This document shows, piece by piece, positions 54,710 through 64,000 of a stretch of 64,000 nucleotides of DNA. Within the stretch, counting starts at the first letter, position 1; every line of letters starts with the position of its first letter. The stretch covers positions 1 to 64,000 of the forward strand of contig JAJFLA010000042.1 in NCBI GenBank assembly GCA_021772935.1. The letters are read 5' to 3'. The notes beneath the pieces are model-generated. The model saw nothing but the letters and a program-made list of their open reading frames with translations, made no database searches and was not told where the DNA came from. The stretch is from Gammaproteobacteria bacterium (GTDB lineage: Bacteria; Pseudomonadota; Gammaproteobacteria; Xanthomonadales; SZUA-36). Made by a program: the position numbers and the translations under genes.

Positions 54710-55480
54710 ATGAAAATACACTGGACCCAAAATAGCAAGCTACTGGCCCCCATCGCTGAAACCGGACACTGTGGTATCTTTCTGGCACGCATGCTCAGCG
54801 GTATACGTTTTGAACGTGAACTGTTAATAAGCACCTTACAACAAACCTACCTGATTGGTGCCCGTTCGCTGGTAATTATCATGATTTGCGGTTTTTTCGT
54901 AGGCATGGTGCTATCACTACAGTCCATCAATGCGTTGCAGCAGTTCGGCGCTTCCGACCAGGTCAGCCTTTTGGTGGGTAAATCGCTTTTTCGGGAATTG
55001 GGGCCGGTATTAACGGCCTTGTTATTTGCGGGTCGCGCGGGCACCTCAATTGCTGCTGAAATCGGCCTGATGAAAGCCACCAGCCAGATTGAGGCCATGC
55101 AGTTGATGGCTATCGACCCGGTACAGCGTATCGCTTTACCCCGTTTTCTGGCCGGTCTGATTTCGCTGCCCTTACTGACCGCAATGTTTAATGCCTTCGC
55201 AATTCTGGGTGCCGTGATGTTTTCCATCGGGGTCATGGGGCTGGATCCGGGTATTTTCTGGAGCAAGCTGCAAACCAGTATTTATTTCAGCAAGGACTTT
55301 ATGGGCGGAGTCTGGAAAAGCGTCGTGTTTGGCGGGCTTGTAAGCCTCATTGCTGTATATTTCGGCTATTATGCGAAGCCCACCGGTGAAGGTGTCGGCA
55401 CGGCGACTACACGCACTGTAGTAATGAGTTCAGTGCTAGTGCTTATTTTCGACTTTATTATGACTTCATTTCTCATTTGA
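54710..55480 (+). CDS. mlaE: Mla permease MlaE, 256 aa
   Basis: Integral inner-membrane permease of the MlaFEDB complex, with the family segments LVIIMICGFFVGMVLSLQ, LGPVLTALLFAGRAGTSIAAEIG (shortened) and QIEAMQLMAIDPV. Five to six spans. Together with MlaF and MlaD it moves phospholipid between the membranes to keep outer-membrane asymmetry. Confidence 0.95.
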   Translation: MKIHWTQNSKLLAPIAETGHCGIFLARMLSGIRFERELLISTLQQTYLIGARSLVIIMICGFFVGMVLSLQSINALQQFGASDQVSLLVGKSLFRELGPVLTALLFAGRAGTSIAAEIGLMKATSQIEAMQLMAIDPVQRIALPRFLAGLISLPLLTAMFNAFAILGAVMFSIGVMGLDPGIFWSKLQTSIYFSKDFMGGVWKSVVFGGLVSLIAVYFGYYAKPTGEGVGTATTRTVVMSSVLVLIFDFIMTSFLI

Positions 55481-55515
55481 ACGAACACTGATCTTAAAGC
55501 GTTGACGGAAAAAAC

Positions 55516-55986
55516 ATGCGTGCAAATTATAAAGTAGAACTATCTTCAGGAATTTTCCTACTGACGGGTATCGCAGCCTTGTTATGGCTGGCCACCGAAG
55601 CGACCGATTATGGCATGCAAGTTGGGGATGATACCTATGTGGTTACCGCCCGTTTTTCAAACGTCGCTGACCTGAAGGATCGGGCCCCCGTCAAAATCGG
55701 TGGTGTTACGGTAGGCCTGGTAGAGCGTATCACCCTCGACCCGATCACATTTGATGCAGTCGTTGAGATGAAAATTGACCAGCGGTTTTCTGACATTCCC
55801 ACCGACAGTAGTGCTTCTATTTTAACCAGCGGTATATTGGGTGATCGTTACATTGGTCTGGAACCGGGTGGTGCCTTGGAGGCACTGGTCGACGGCGACG
55901 ATATTTTCATCACGCAGTCTGCTGTTGTGCTGGAAACATTGATCAGCAAATACCTGTTCAATAGCGACAATGGGGATAAAGAATGA
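55516..55986 (+). CDS. mlaD: MCE-domain protein MlaD, 156 aa
   Basis: One N-terminal membrane helix followed by a single MCE domain (VTARFSNVADLKDRAPVKIGGVTVG region, ILTSGILGDRYIGLEPGG). MlaD forms a periplasmic hexameric ring that passes lipid between MlaC and MlaE. Its stop overlaps the mlaC start by 4 nt. Length is normal for the class. Confidence 0.95.
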   Translation: MRANYKVELSSGIFLLTGIAALLWLATEATDYGMQVGDDTYVVTARFSNVADLKDRAPVKIGGVTVGLVERITLDPITFDAVVEMKIDQRFSDIPTDSSASILTSGILGDRYIGLEPGGALEALVDGDDIFITQSAVVLETLISKYLFNSDNGDKE

Positions 55987-56597
55987 GTATCCGGGTACTA
56001 CTGTTAGCCATCGCTTGTCTTTTCTGCAATGGGCTTAATGCCCAGGCACAAGCAGATGACCCAGTTGCGTTGGTTGAAAGGACCACAGGTCGTATTTTTG
56101 CAAATGTAGCTGAAAACCTGGAGGAATACACGGCCAACCCGCAGGCTCTAAAAACACTGGTTCGCACAGACCTGATGCCATTGCTGGATGTTAATTATGC
56201 GGCACGTCTGGTCCTGGGTCGTGCTGGCAGAGGTCTTGAAAAAGAAAAAATTGAAGAATTTGCAATTTGTATGAGCAGCTTGCTGGTCAATCGCTATTCC
56301 AAAGGCTTGCTCTATTTCAGTAGTGATATCAAGCTTCAAGTATTGCCACAGCGTGGCGAACTGAACGAAAAGGTCACACGAGTACGAACACGCGTAACAC
56401 TGCCAAACGGTAAAGAAGCACCGGTAGATTACGCGTTTCATAAAACCCCCGAAGGTTGGAAGGCTTTTGATGTGATCGTTGAGGGTATATCTTATATCAC
56501 AACTTATCGAAACCAGATCATGCCGGATGTTCAGGCCAATGGAATAGATAGCGTTATCGCACGCCTGGGTACAGGTGATCTGGAGCTTTCTAACTAG
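55983..56597 (+). CDS. mlaC: Periplasmic phospholipid carrier MlaC, 204 aa
   Basis: A signal peptide (ending NAQAQA) precedes the MlaC/Ttg2D fold, with LMPLLDVNYAARLVLGRAGRG and the C-terminal GISYITTYRNQI. It shuttles phospholipids across the periplasm between MlaA and MlaD. Confidence 0.94.
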   Translation: MSIRVLLLAIACLFCNGLNAQAQADDPVALVERTTGRIFANVAENLEEYTANPQALKTLVRTDLMPLLDVNYAARLVLGRAGRGLEKEKIEEFAICMSSLLVNRYSKGLLYFSSDIKLQVLPQRGELNEKVTRVRTRVTLPNGKEAPVDYAFHKTPEGWKAFDVIVEGISYITTYRNQIMPDVQANGIDSVIARLGTGDLELSN

Positions 56598-56631
56598 TGT
56601 ACTGCATCGTAATTAATGGAGCTTTCAGACT

Positions 56632-57387
56632 ATGAAAAAACGACTTTCATTATTCAGCTTCATTTTTCTCAGCTTGCTGATAGCAGGGTGCGCGGGTACA
56701 CAAAACCGCCATACCGATCCGGAAAATGATCCTTGGGAAGGCTTTAACCGCAAAATATATGCTTTCAATGACGGGCTGGATAAGGTCGTACGACCGGTCG
56801 CTGTGGGCTATGACAAAATCATGCCCGATCCGTTTCAGCGCGGCGTCGGCAATTTTTTTAGAAATATCGATACCCCGGTGACTTTTGTTAATCAGGTCCT
56901 GCAGGGGAAATTCAAACAAAGCGGTTCAAGCGTTGGTCGCTTTCTGGTCAATTCGACCATTGGCCTGTTGGGTTTTTTTGATGTTGCCACCAAAATGGGC
57001 CTGCCCTACTACGATGAGGATCTTGGCCAGACTCTGGCCGCTTGGGGCTATGAAAACAGCCGTTACCTGATGTTGCCAGTATTAGGTCCTTCCTCGGTCA
57101 GAGATGGTGTCGGTCGTTTTACCGACAGCTATTACCACCCGGTTGGTCGTGCTCTCCACGGCCGAGATATATACGCTTACTGGATCGTCCGCGGCGTCGA
57201 TCAAAGAGCCCGTTTCCTGGATCAGGATGAAGAATTCGAACAGGCTTACGACCCGTATGTGCTTTTGCGTGATGTCTGGCTGCAAAACCGGGAGTTCCAA
57301 GTCTATGACGGCGACCCGCCCATGACGGATTATGACCTTTACCTGGACGACTACGCCGAGGAAGAAGAACCCGACTCAGAAGAATAG
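56632..57387 (+). CDS. mlaA: Outer-membrane lipoprotein MlaA (VacJ), 251 aa
   Basis: A lipobox (LIAGC) heads the MlaA ring protein: DPWEGFNRKIYAFNDGLDKVV, NFFRNIDTPVTFVNQVLQG and QTLAAWGYENSRYLMLPVLGPSSVRDG (shortened). It extracts phospholipid from the outer leaflet. In E. coli it is unlinked; here it closes the mla operon. The C-terminal tail is very acidic (EEEEPDSEE). Confidence 0.94.
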   Translation: MKKRLSLFSFIFLSLLIAGCAGTQNRHTDPENDPWEGFNRKIYAFNDGLDKVVRPVAVGYDKIMPDPFQRGVGNFFRNIDTPVTFVNQVLQGKFKQSGSSVGRFLVNSTIGLLGFFDVATKMGLPYYDEDLGQTLAAWGYENSRYLMLPVLGPSSVRDGVGRFTDSYYHPVGRALHGRDIYAYWIVRGVDQRARFLDQDEEFEQAYDPYVLLRDVWLQNREFQVYDGDPPMTDYDLYLDDYAEEEEPDSEE

Positions 57388-57484
57388 CTGTTTGGATTGA
57401 CCTATAAATTGGCTTGTCATGTCCTACTGGGATAAGCTTCTGTTTCTGATGCTTCACCTATGAGCGAGCATCCGTTAGGGCAGA

Positions 57485-59287
57485 ATGCTTAAAAAAACCA
57501 AAATTATAATTCTGTTGGTACTACTCATGTTAGGCGGCTGCGAACAACCACCGCCCACAGACAGCGGGTTGCCAGCCAAAATATACAGACACGCCATGGA
57601 TGGCGCGCCGGGTTCGCTTGACCCCGCTCAGGCAACATCACTGTATGCTAAATTTATTGTCGTCAACCTTTACGATACCCTTTATCGTTACAAGTATCTT
57701 GCCCGCCCTTATCAAGTGCAACCCAACCTGGCCGTTGCCATGCCGGAAGTCTCGGAGGACGGTTTACAGCTGACCATCCGGATAAAAAGGGGGGTTTATT
57801 TTATTGACGATCCGGTCTTTGAAGGTGGTATCGGCAGGGAAATTAAGGCCAAGGACTTTGTCTATTCCATCAAACGGCATTTTGATCCCGCCACCCGTGC
57901 ACAGGGCGCATGGTTATGGCAAAACCGAATTGAAGGCTTGGATCTTTGGAAAACAGAAGGGTCTGACTATGACAAGGAAGTCATCGGTCTGCGTGCCCTG
58001 GATGACTACACGGTGCAGATAACACTGAGTCGGCCATTCCCACAATTCGTGCATACATTGACGCAAGGCTATGCTGCCATTGTTTCCAGAGAAGCGGTAA
58101 GGAAATATGGGCAGATGTTATCCAACCACCCAGTGGGCTCCGGACCTTTCAGACTGGTTAGTCGTGATAGTGTGCGAGCGGTGCTGGCCAAAAACCATGG
58201 TTTTCGACAGGAACCATTTGACCTGACAGATGAGGGCTTTGACCCTGCAAAGCATGAAAAACTTGGCATACAACAGCTGCAAGGCAAAAGCCCTCCATTT
58301 ATTGATCAGCTGGAATTCGAGTTTATTACCGAAGATGCGGCCCGCTGGAATGCATTTTCGGCGGGGGAACTACACTTCATTAAGGTTCCTGTAAGTCAGT
58401 TTGACAATGTTCTTAGCCAGCGCAGCCCACTGACGCTGAGCCCACAATACGATGGTATGTATCATTTCGAAGCATCGCCGGAAGCTGGTTTCATCTATAC
58501 CAACTTCAATATGGCTGACCCGCGCATTGGCTACCACCCTGACCAGGAGCAAAACCATCGCAACCATGCCTTACGCTGCGCGATGGTTAAGGCCTTTGAC
58601 TGGGAAAAAAGAAACGAGATTTTCTTTTACGATATTGGTCAGGTCTTTCCCGGGATCATCCCGCCTTCCGTACCCGAATACGATGCCGACAGCGATACCA
58701 GCTATGTTCAGCGCGACTTGAAGGGTGCCAGGGAACTGTTGCTGGCCAACGGCTATGATGAGACCACGCTGCCAACACTCGAATACGGCTTTCCCAATAG
58801 CGTGACGGAACGGCAGATATTCGAACAATTCCGAAATTTCATGACGGACGCTGGCTACCCTGCAAGCAAGATCCGACCGCTGATATTCGCCACCTACGGT
58901 GATTACCAACGGGCATACTCTCAGGGCAAGGTGGCCTTGATCAACAGTAGTTGGACAATGGACTACCCTGATGTCGAGAACAACATGCAACTGTACTTCG
59001 GACCCAATGCTGCGCCAGGTTCCAATTCTGCCAGTTATAATAATCCAGACTACGACCGCTTATATAAAACCAGTGCAGTACTCAATGAATCACCCAGGCG
59101 CACGCAAATCTATCGCGAAATGAATCAATTATTGATGAATGATTGCGTAAGCATTACCGGGATTTCGAGAACTTTACTGTTTCTGTGGGACAAAGAAACC
59201 ATCATGAAACCCGACCGTTCATTTCTCGGCGGTTACTTTATGCGTTTTGTTGACTTGGTGGATTCTGCTAGTTCCACAGCACCATGA
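57485..59287 (+). CDS. Oligopeptide-type ABC substrate-binding lipoprotein, 600 aa
   Basis: A lipobox (LMLGGC) precedes an SBP_bac_5 fold: SLDPAQATSLYAKFIVVNLYDTLYRY (shortened), PNLAVAMPEVSEDGLQLTIRI and YGFPNSVTERQIF. The family binds peptides, nickel or glycosides in the periplasm. It leads a full five-gene ABC transporter, with the permease gene overlapping its stop by 4 nt. The ligand is not evident. Confidence 0.9.
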   Translation: MLKKTKIIILLVLLMLGGCEQPPPTDSGLPAKIYRHAMDGAPGSLDPAQATSLYAKFIVVNLYDTLYRYKYLARPYQVQPNLAVAMPEVSEDGLQLTIRIKRGVYFIDDPVFEGGIGREIKAKDFVYSIKRHFDPATRAQGAWLWQNRIEGLDLWKTEGSDYDKEVIGLRALDDYTVQITLSRPFPQFVHTLTQGYAAIVSREAVRKYGQMLSNHPVGSGPFRLVSRDSVRAVLAKNHGFRQEPFDLTDEGFDPAKHEKLGIQQLQGKSPPFIDQLEFEFITEDAARWNAFSAGELHFIKVPVSQFDNVLSQRSPLTLSPQYDGMYHFEASPEAGFIYTNFNMADPRIGYHPDQEQNHRNHALRCAMVKAFDWEKRNEIFFYDIGQVFPGIIPPSVPEYDADSDTSYVQRDLKGARELLLANGYDETTLPTLEYGFPNSVTERQIFEQFRNFMTDAGYPASKIRPLIFATYGDYQRAYSQGKVALINSSWTMDYPDVENNMQLYFGPNAAPGSNSASYNNPDYDRLYKTSAVLNESPRRTQIYREMNQLLMNDCVSITGISRTLLFLWDKETIMKPDRSFLGGYFMRFVDLVDSASSTAP

Positions 59288-60234
59288 GTGTTCCATACAT
59301 CACCAGCAGGCTGTTGTATGGCATCCCGTTAATGCTCGGTGTGACATTTATCAGTTTTTTACTGATGGTCCATTTCGGTCCAGACAAGACCTATGAGTTG
59401 ATTGGCAAAAACCCAACCGAGGAACAAATCAACGAAGTCCGGCAATCATTGGGCTACGACCAGCCCTTCCTGCTTCGCTATGGTAATTATGTCAAGGAGC
59501 TGTTGACGCTGGATCTGGGCTTGTCAGATTCCAGCGGTGAACCCGTTTCCTCGATCCTCATCAAGACCCTGCCTATTTCGCTTGCGCTTGTCTTGCCAGG
59601 ATTTGTACTGGGAAATTTACTCGGCATGGCACTCGGCTTACTGGCCGCCTGGTATCGTGGTAAATGGCTGGACAAACTGGTCATGAGTGCCTCGGTCGTG
59701 GGTATGAGTGTCAGTTTTCTCGTCATTATTATCAGCTTACAGATTTTGCTATGCACACCTTACGGTCTTAATTTATTTCCTGTACGTGGTTGGCAGGTTC
59801 ATGGTCTGGGGTCCTACTTTTATTATGTGACGGTACCAACCTTAGCGCTGGTGCTGGTAACACTGGGCTACAACACACGCTTTTACCGGGCAATCATGGC
59901 GGATGAAATAGAACGGGACCATATCCGTACTCTACGAGCATACGGCGCCGGGCCTGCCGAATTATTATTTAAACATGTTTTGAAAAACAGCCTGATCCCA
60001 GTGCTGACCCGAATCATGTTTTCGGTGCCGTTTGTGGTGGTATCAGGCAGCCTGCTGCTGGAAAGCTATTTCGGAATTCCAGGTATAGGTCTGGTGACCT
60101 TTAACGCGATTACCAGTGGTGATCAGCCCATACTCAAAGCGGTGGTTGGCCTGACTGGTGTGTTGTTTGTGCTGGCATTGACGATCAATGACATGCTCTA
60201 CAGCGTAGTTGACCCAAGGGTCTCAAAATCATGA
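59284..60234 (+). CDS. ABC permease, OppB type, 316 aa
   Basis: Inner-membrane permease with the N-terminal ITSRLLYGIPLMLGVTFISF and the coupling motif region RTLRAYGAGPAELLFKHVLKNSLIPVL (shortened), plus about six helices. It forms the channel with the following OppC-like subunit. Overlaps at both ends (4 nt) show a tight operon. Confidence 0.92.
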   Translation: MSVPYITSRLLYGIPLMLGVTFISFLLMVHFGPDKTYELIGKNPTEEQINEVRQSLGYDQPFLLRYGNYVKELLTLDLGLSDSSGEPVSSILIKTLPISLALVLPGFVLGNLLGMALGLLAAWYRGKWLDKLVMSASVVGMSVSFLVIIISLQILLCTPYGLNLFPVRGWQVHGLGSYFYYVTVPTLALVLVTLGYNTRFYRAIMADEIERDHIRTLRAYGAGPAELLFKHVLKNSLIPVLTRIMFSVPFVVVSGSLLLESYFGIPGIGLVTFNAITSGDQPILKAVVGLTGVLFVLALTINDMLYSVVDPRVSKS

Positions 60235-61070
60235 TGGGGGGCGCGTGGCGGCGACTAAAGTCTGACCGTTATGGCATGACTGGCTTGTTTATCGTGATAG
60301 TTTTTTCCATGGTCGCAGTGTGCGTCTGGAGCGGTCTACTGGGTCAGGGTTGGTCAGACGTCAGCGGCAACCGCTGGGAAAGTGTTAGTACCACGCATTG
60401 GTTTGGCACCAACCTGCTCGGCCAGGACATCCTGCAACGTACACTTTTTGGCACAGCGACTGCGTTTGAAGTAGGCTTACTCGTGACCTTTTGTTCCACC
60501 CTATTAGGTACTGTAATGGGGGCGCTGGCTGGCTGGTACAGTCATGGCTGGCTGGATGAAGTTATTTTGTGGCTCAAGGGCGTATTGGATTCAATTCCGT
60601 TTTATCTGTTTGCGGCAGCCGTTGCATTTGCATTGCAAGGCATTCCCTGGGCCATGCACCTGGCTATGATTATTACTTTCTGGACCACAACCGCTCGCAT
60701 CATCCGAGGTGAAGTCATGCGAATAAAGCAGCGGGAATTCATTGAGGCTGCTCGTGCGATCGGCTTGCCATCTATAAAAATCATATTTCGCCATGTGCTA
60801 CCAAACACATTTCACGTTTTACTGGTGCAGGCCTCTATTGTATTTGTAGCCGCTATCAATACCGAGGTCATATTGAGTTTTCTTGGTCTTGGCATTCAGG
60901 ATGGAGTGAGCTGGGGTCTGATGTTGGCTGAAAGTTCACAAGAGGTACTGGCCGGTCATTTCGGAAATTTTGTCGCCGCAGGCACCTCACTGTTTGTTTT
61001 ACTCATGGGTTTTAACCTGCTGGCCGATGCCCTACAGGATGCACTGGACAGCCGCAGGGCTACCGCATGA
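60231..61070 (+). CDS. ABC permease, OppC type, 279 aa
   Basis: The second permease, with the OppC N-terminal GTNLLGQDILQRTLFGTATAF and the EAA loop FIEAARAIGLPSIKIIFRHVLPN. It ends DALDSRRATA and overlaps the ATPase gene by 4 nt. Confidence 0.92.
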   Translation: MMGGAWRRLKSDRYGMTGLFIVIVFSMVAVCVWSGLLGQGWSDVSGNRWESVSTTHWFGTNLLGQDILQRTLFGTATAFEVGLLVTFCSTLLGTVMGALAGWYSHGWLDEVILWLKGVLDSIPFYLFAAAVAFALQGIPWAMHLAMIITFWTTTARIIRGEVMRIKQREFIEAARAIGLPSIKIIFRHVLPNTFHVLLVQASIVFVAAINTEVILSFLGLGIQDGVSWGLMLAESSQEVLAGHFGNFVAAGTSLFVLLMGFNLLADALQDALDSRRATA

Positions 61071-62038
61071 GTTGCCACGCCCTTAAAGTCAATGACCTCA
61101 GCGTCTGGTTTGAGACCGATTCTGGCCGCCGACAGGTTGTAGACCATATTAGTTTCAGTATCAACGCAGGAGAATCTACTGGGCTGGTAGGCGAATCCGG
61201 CTGCGGGAAAACCATGACAGCACTCGCCATATTGGGTCTGCTGCCGACATCTGGTGTGGGTGTCAGTGCCGCCAGTATTGAAATTAACGGCAAGGATATT
61301 TCCTCACTGAATGCGGCACAAAGACGTGCTGTTCTTGGCCGTGATATTGCCATGATTTTCCAACAACCCGGCACCGCACTTGATCCTGTATTTACAATAG
61401 GACACCAAATCAGTGCCGTGTACCGGCGCCATTTTGGTGGCAGCAAAAAACATCTCTGGCAGATCATGCTCGACTCACTTGAGGCTGTCGGTTTTAGTCG
61501 GGCTGAAAAGATCGCCAGCGCCTACCCACATCAACTATCCGGCGGCATGCGCCAACTGGCCATGATCGCCATGGCGACGGTGTGTAATCCGGTTGTAATC
61601 ATCGCAGATGAATCAACCACAGCACTGGATAACAGTACCAAGTCATTGATTTTAAAACAACTAGAACGGCTGCAGTTACAGCATAAAACTGCCATTTTAC
61701 TCATCAGCCATGACCTGGCTATGGTGCGACAAAGTTGCCGCAATGTGTTGGTAATGTATTGTGGCCGTCTACTCGAAAGAACAGATTGCCAAAGCCTGTA
61801 TTCCCATGCCCAGCACCCCTACAGTGCGGGGTTGTTGTCATGCATACCTCAGGTTAGCGCCAACCGACCACCCCGCATCAGTGCGATCCCGGGCCAGGTG
61901 CCTTCGGCGACGGACTTACCGTCAGGTTGTCACTTTGCCCCCCGGTGTATAAGGGTGAAACCTCAATGTCAGCAATCAGTTCCACATTTTGATTCTGAAG
62001 ATGACAGAGCTGTAGCTTGTTTCAGGCCCCTGTCATGA
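61067..62038 (+). CDS. ABC ATPase, OppD type, 323 aa
   Basis: Walker A GESGCGKT, signature LSGGMRQL, Walker B IIADES and H-loop LISHD, followed by the OppD C-terminal extension with four cysteines (CIRVKPQC region), which in family members can bind a 4Fe-4S cluster. The residue after the Walker B glutamate is S instead of the usual P (ADESTTALD); the catalytic glutamate is intact. It overlaps the second ATPase gene by 4 nt. Confidence 0.92.
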   Translation: MSCHALKVNDLSVWFETDSGRRQVVDHISFSINAGESTGLVGESGCGKTMTALAILGLLPTSGVGVSAASIEINGKDISSLNAAQRRAVLGRDIAMIFQQPGTALDPVFTIGHQISAVYRRHFGGSKKHLWQIMLDSLEAVGFSRAEKIASAYPHQLSGGMRQLAMIAMATVCNPVVIIADESTTALDNSTKSLILKQLERLQLQHKTAILLISHDLAMVRQSCRNVLVMYCGRLLERTDCQSLYSHAQHPYSAGLLSCIPQVSANRPPRISAIPGQVPSATDLPSGCHFAPRCIRVKPQCQQSVPHFDSEDDRAVACFRPLS

Positions 62039-63039
62039 GTACACCTACACCACCAACCAAGCCACCACTGCTTGAAGTACGCAATTTATCCTTGAGTTTC
62101 CACCAGCAGGAACAGGTAGCCATAGACCGGGTCAGTTTCAGCATCACCGCAGGCAGCACACTTGGCCTGGTCGGGGCGTCAGGAGCAGGAAAAAGCAGTA
62201 TTGCGCGTGCCATCATGCGTCTGATCAAGCCCGATAGTGGTGAAATTCTGTTCAAGGGCAAAAATATTTTCATGATGAATTCGCAGCAAATGATGGCAAC
62301 CCGCCAACGCATGCAACTTGTCTTTCAGGAACCTTTCACCTCTCTCAGTCCCCGGCGTACGATCGAACAAAGCCTATTGGAACCACTGCAGCATTTTGCC
62401 ATTGGTGATACAAACTCCAGACAGGAAAAGACCAGGCAGATTATACAAACTGTCGGACTCGACCATGATGTCCTGCGACGATACCCGCACCAACTCTCCA
62501 GCGGGCAGCAGCAGCGTATTGCTATCGCAAGAGCACTGATTACCAGCCCGGACCTATTGATTGCGGACGAAGCAGTTGCTTCATTGGATGTATCCATACA
62601 GGCACAAATCATCCAATTAATACAGTCTCTGCAAGAGGAACTTGGTATAACTTTGCTGTTTATTTCACATGATTTGGCCGTGATCCGACAAATTGCGAAT
62701 GATGTAGCCGTGATGTACCAGGGTCAGTTGCTGGAGCAATCTCCTGCAGACACTTTTTTCAGCAAACCAAACCACCCTTACAGCAAAACCTTGTTGTCTT
62801 TCACCAACAACAAAGCACCGACATCATTACCGGTTGAAAACTGGCGTCTGGATCGCGGGCGCACAACAGCTGAAACCACATCAAATTGTGTCTTTGCCCG
62901 TAGTTGTCAGGTCAAAATGCCCATCTGCGATCAGCTTGAGCCCGCCAGTCACCAAATCCAATATAGAAATCAACACCCTTTGGGGCCACATTACGTAAAA
63001 TGCCACCTTTATGAAGAAGTGAATACCAATGACACATGA
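62035..63039 (+). CDS. ABC ATPase, OppF type, 334 aa
   Basis: The second ATPase: Walker A GASGAGKSS, signature LSSGQQQR, Walker B LLIADEAVASLD and H-loop FISHD, with the OppF-type C-terminal cysteines (CVFARSCQVKMPIC). ATG 62035 gives an ATGA overlap with the first ATPase; a longer frame is open but not conserved. Confidence 0.92.
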   Translation: MSTPTPPTKPPLLEVRNLSLSFHQQEQVAIDRVSFSITAGSTLGLVGASGAGKSSIARAIMRLIKPDSGEILFKGKNIFMMNSQQMMATRQRMQLVFQEPFTSLSPRRTIEQSLLEPLQHFAIGDTNSRQEKTRQIIQTVGLDHDVLRRYPHQLSSGQQQRIAIARALITSPDLLIADEAVASLDVSIQAQIIQLIQSLQEELGITLLFISHDLAVIRQIANDVAVMYQGQLLEQSPADTFFSKPNHPYSKTLLSFTNNKAPTSLPVENWRLDRGRTTAETTSNCVFARSCQVKMPICDQLEPASHQIQYRNQHPLGPHYVKCHLYEEVNTNDT

Positions 63040-63511
63040 GAAGTATATTGACAAGAAACACCTAAGGTTTGCTTTGGTGATATTAGTGGTCGTGCTTTGC
63101 ACCGCTTGCGGAGCGAAAATCATACGCGGCGCATCACCTTTGATGCGATTAAATGAACTAAGCCATCAAAACAACAGCATTACGCTAAAACTGAGCATGC
63201 GTAACCTCAATGGGCTTGCGCTTGATGTCCAGAACATTGACCTCAGTCTTACCATGAATAGCGACCACTCACTAACCTACAAGGGCTCTGTCGACACTAA
63301 CATTGCTGCCAATGGCACCGAAACATGGTCAGTGGACATTGTCGAAAGTAAGAGCAACCGCGAACTGCTGAATACACTGCAAAACGGTGACATCAAGAGC
63401 CTTCCTTACACTTTAAAGGGTTCAATCACTACCCTGGGCGATGGCACCATGCGCTTTGAGCATGAAGGTCATCTCTACCCTCTTCCTGGACGACCGGGAC
63501 ATTTCCGCTAA
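63029..63511 (+). CDS. LEA14-like (water-stress domain) lipoprotein, 160 aa
   Basis: A membrane-helix signal ending in the lipobox LCTACG (cysteine about residue 28) precedes a single LEA-2/WHy domain (NELSHQNNSITLKLSMRNLNGLALDVQNIDLSL, shortened; TNIAANGTETWSVDI). Such domains are linked to desiccation and envelope stress, with no enzyme activity. It overlaps the end of the ATPase gene by 11 nt, so it is co-expressed with the transporter, which is unusual. Confidence 0.8.
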   Translation: MTHEKYIDKKHLRFALVILVVVLCTACGAKIIRGASPLMRLNELSHQNNSITLKLSMRNLNGLALDVQNIDLSLTMNSDHSLTYKGSVDTNIAANGTETWSVDIVESKSNRELLNTLQNGDIKSLPYTLKGSITTLGDGTMRFEHEGHLYPLPGRPGHFR

Positions 63512-63589
63512 TGACTATCCTGACTGCTGGGCCTAAACCAGCACAAAAGTTAATCTGTAAACAGAATCAATCAACCGCAGGAGTTGGCC

Positions 63590-64000
63590 ATGTCTTTACA
63601 TATTAGTTTTGAGCTCAGCCAGTCCGATCTGGAACATTTTTGCGATGTCATGCTACGTGCCCGTGAAAATGCCAAAGGCTATTCTCAACAACAAGTTATT
63701 GATCGCGCCGAAAAGTTGATGAGACAGGTCAACCAGTCTGATGCAACCGATTTTATCCGTGACCGCATGTACCAATTAGAAACATTGATCGGCATGGTTG
63801 TAGACAAGGGCTGGAACATGATGGAAGACGACCGTGAACGGGTGCTCGCTGCAATGTCTTATTTTTCCGAACCAGAAGACCTTATACCTGATGATATTCC
63901 TGGGCTCGGATTTTTAGACGATGCCATCATGATCGAAATTGTCTGCAAAGAACTTGAACACGAAATCCAGGCTTACCGGGAATTTGTAGTCTTCCGCGCC
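63590..64000 (+). CDS. YkvA/DUF1232-like protein (partial, runs off the window)
   Basis: ATG 63590 follows GCAGGAG. The product begins MSLHISFELSQSDLEHFCDV and continues with a helical region to the conserved YFSEPEDLIPDDIPGLGFLDDA (shortened), the DUF1232 core, then a C-terminal helix. At least 137 codons are visible with no stop before the window end. DUF1232 proteins are small membrane-associated proteins of unknown function; the long N-terminal soluble part here is less usual. Confidence 0.7.
   Translation, partial: MSLHISFELSQSDLEHFCDVMLRARENAKGYSQQQVIDRAEKLMRQVNQSDATDFIRDRMYQLETLIGMVVDKGWNMMEDDRERVLAAMSYFSEPEDLIPDDIPGLGFLDDAIMIEIVCKELEHEIQAYREFVVFRA

Overview
The window reads as chromosomal DNA of a facultatively anaerobic gammaproteobacterium of marine or estuarine type. 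Supporting genes are a cytochrome cd1 nitrite reductase, an Fnr/Anr regulator next to hemN, a NhaD Na+/H+ antiporter, TRAP transport, several TonB receptors and an mla operon. No rRNA, tRNA or core marker is present, so the genus cannot be named.

Layout. 1-9.8 kb is mixed accessory DNA: a possible transposase tail, a tiny membrane protein, a repeat-rich secreted protein, bacteriohemerythrin, a CPBP protease, a TonB receptor, a DUF4386 protein divergent from an AraC regulator, a SugE exporter, a thioesterase and a Tat-type DUF711 protein. 9.8-16.1 kb (minus strand) is a rhodanese gene and a compact bacterial microcompartment (BMC) operon: winged-helix regulator, fused RpiB-DeoC enzyme, two BMC-T, one BMC-H, three BMC-P and a CoA-acylating aldehyde dehydrogenase. 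This is the sugar-phosphate-utilising type, in which DeoC would make acetaldehyde inside the shell for the dehydrogenase. 16.5-26.6 kb holds a chorismate-lyase-like gene, a Cys-rich secreted protein, a heme-sensor hybrid kinase, a LysR regulator, a GST-like membrane protein, DUF427, an ACT protein, MAPEG and an acyl-CoA ligase.

26.9-30.4 kb is a cobalamin module: riboswitch, BtuB, a DUF6580 membrane protein and a Dph6-like ATPase. 30.4-40.4 kb is an anaerobic block: carbonic anhydrase, 2-hydroxyacid dehydrogenase, fnr and hemN on minus, then a heme-type TonB receptor, a nirS with an extra fused cytochrome c domain, and a porin on plus, with three Fnr/Dnr-like boxes. 40.4-45.5 kb is an A+T-richer island: a LexA-like repressor, an adenine methyltransferase and a PD-(D/E)XK nuclease in one tight operon, bordered by a terminator and a decayed IS6 element. 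I consider it the best candidate for an undescribed restriction or defence module.

45.6-52.9 kb carries nhaD, a four-gene TRAP system with TatT lipoprotein, a nucleotidyltransferase and a urate-oxidase-N-like membrane protein. About 53.2-53.76 kb has no plausible gene but shows five 28-nt tandem hairpin units with GNRA loops, a promoter-like start and a strong terminator, so it is probably a large structured RNA. 53.9-57.4 kb is mlaFEDC-mlaA, 57.5-63.0 kb a complete oligopeptide-type ABC transporter, followed by a LEA14-like lipoprotein and a DUF1232-like gene cut by the window end.
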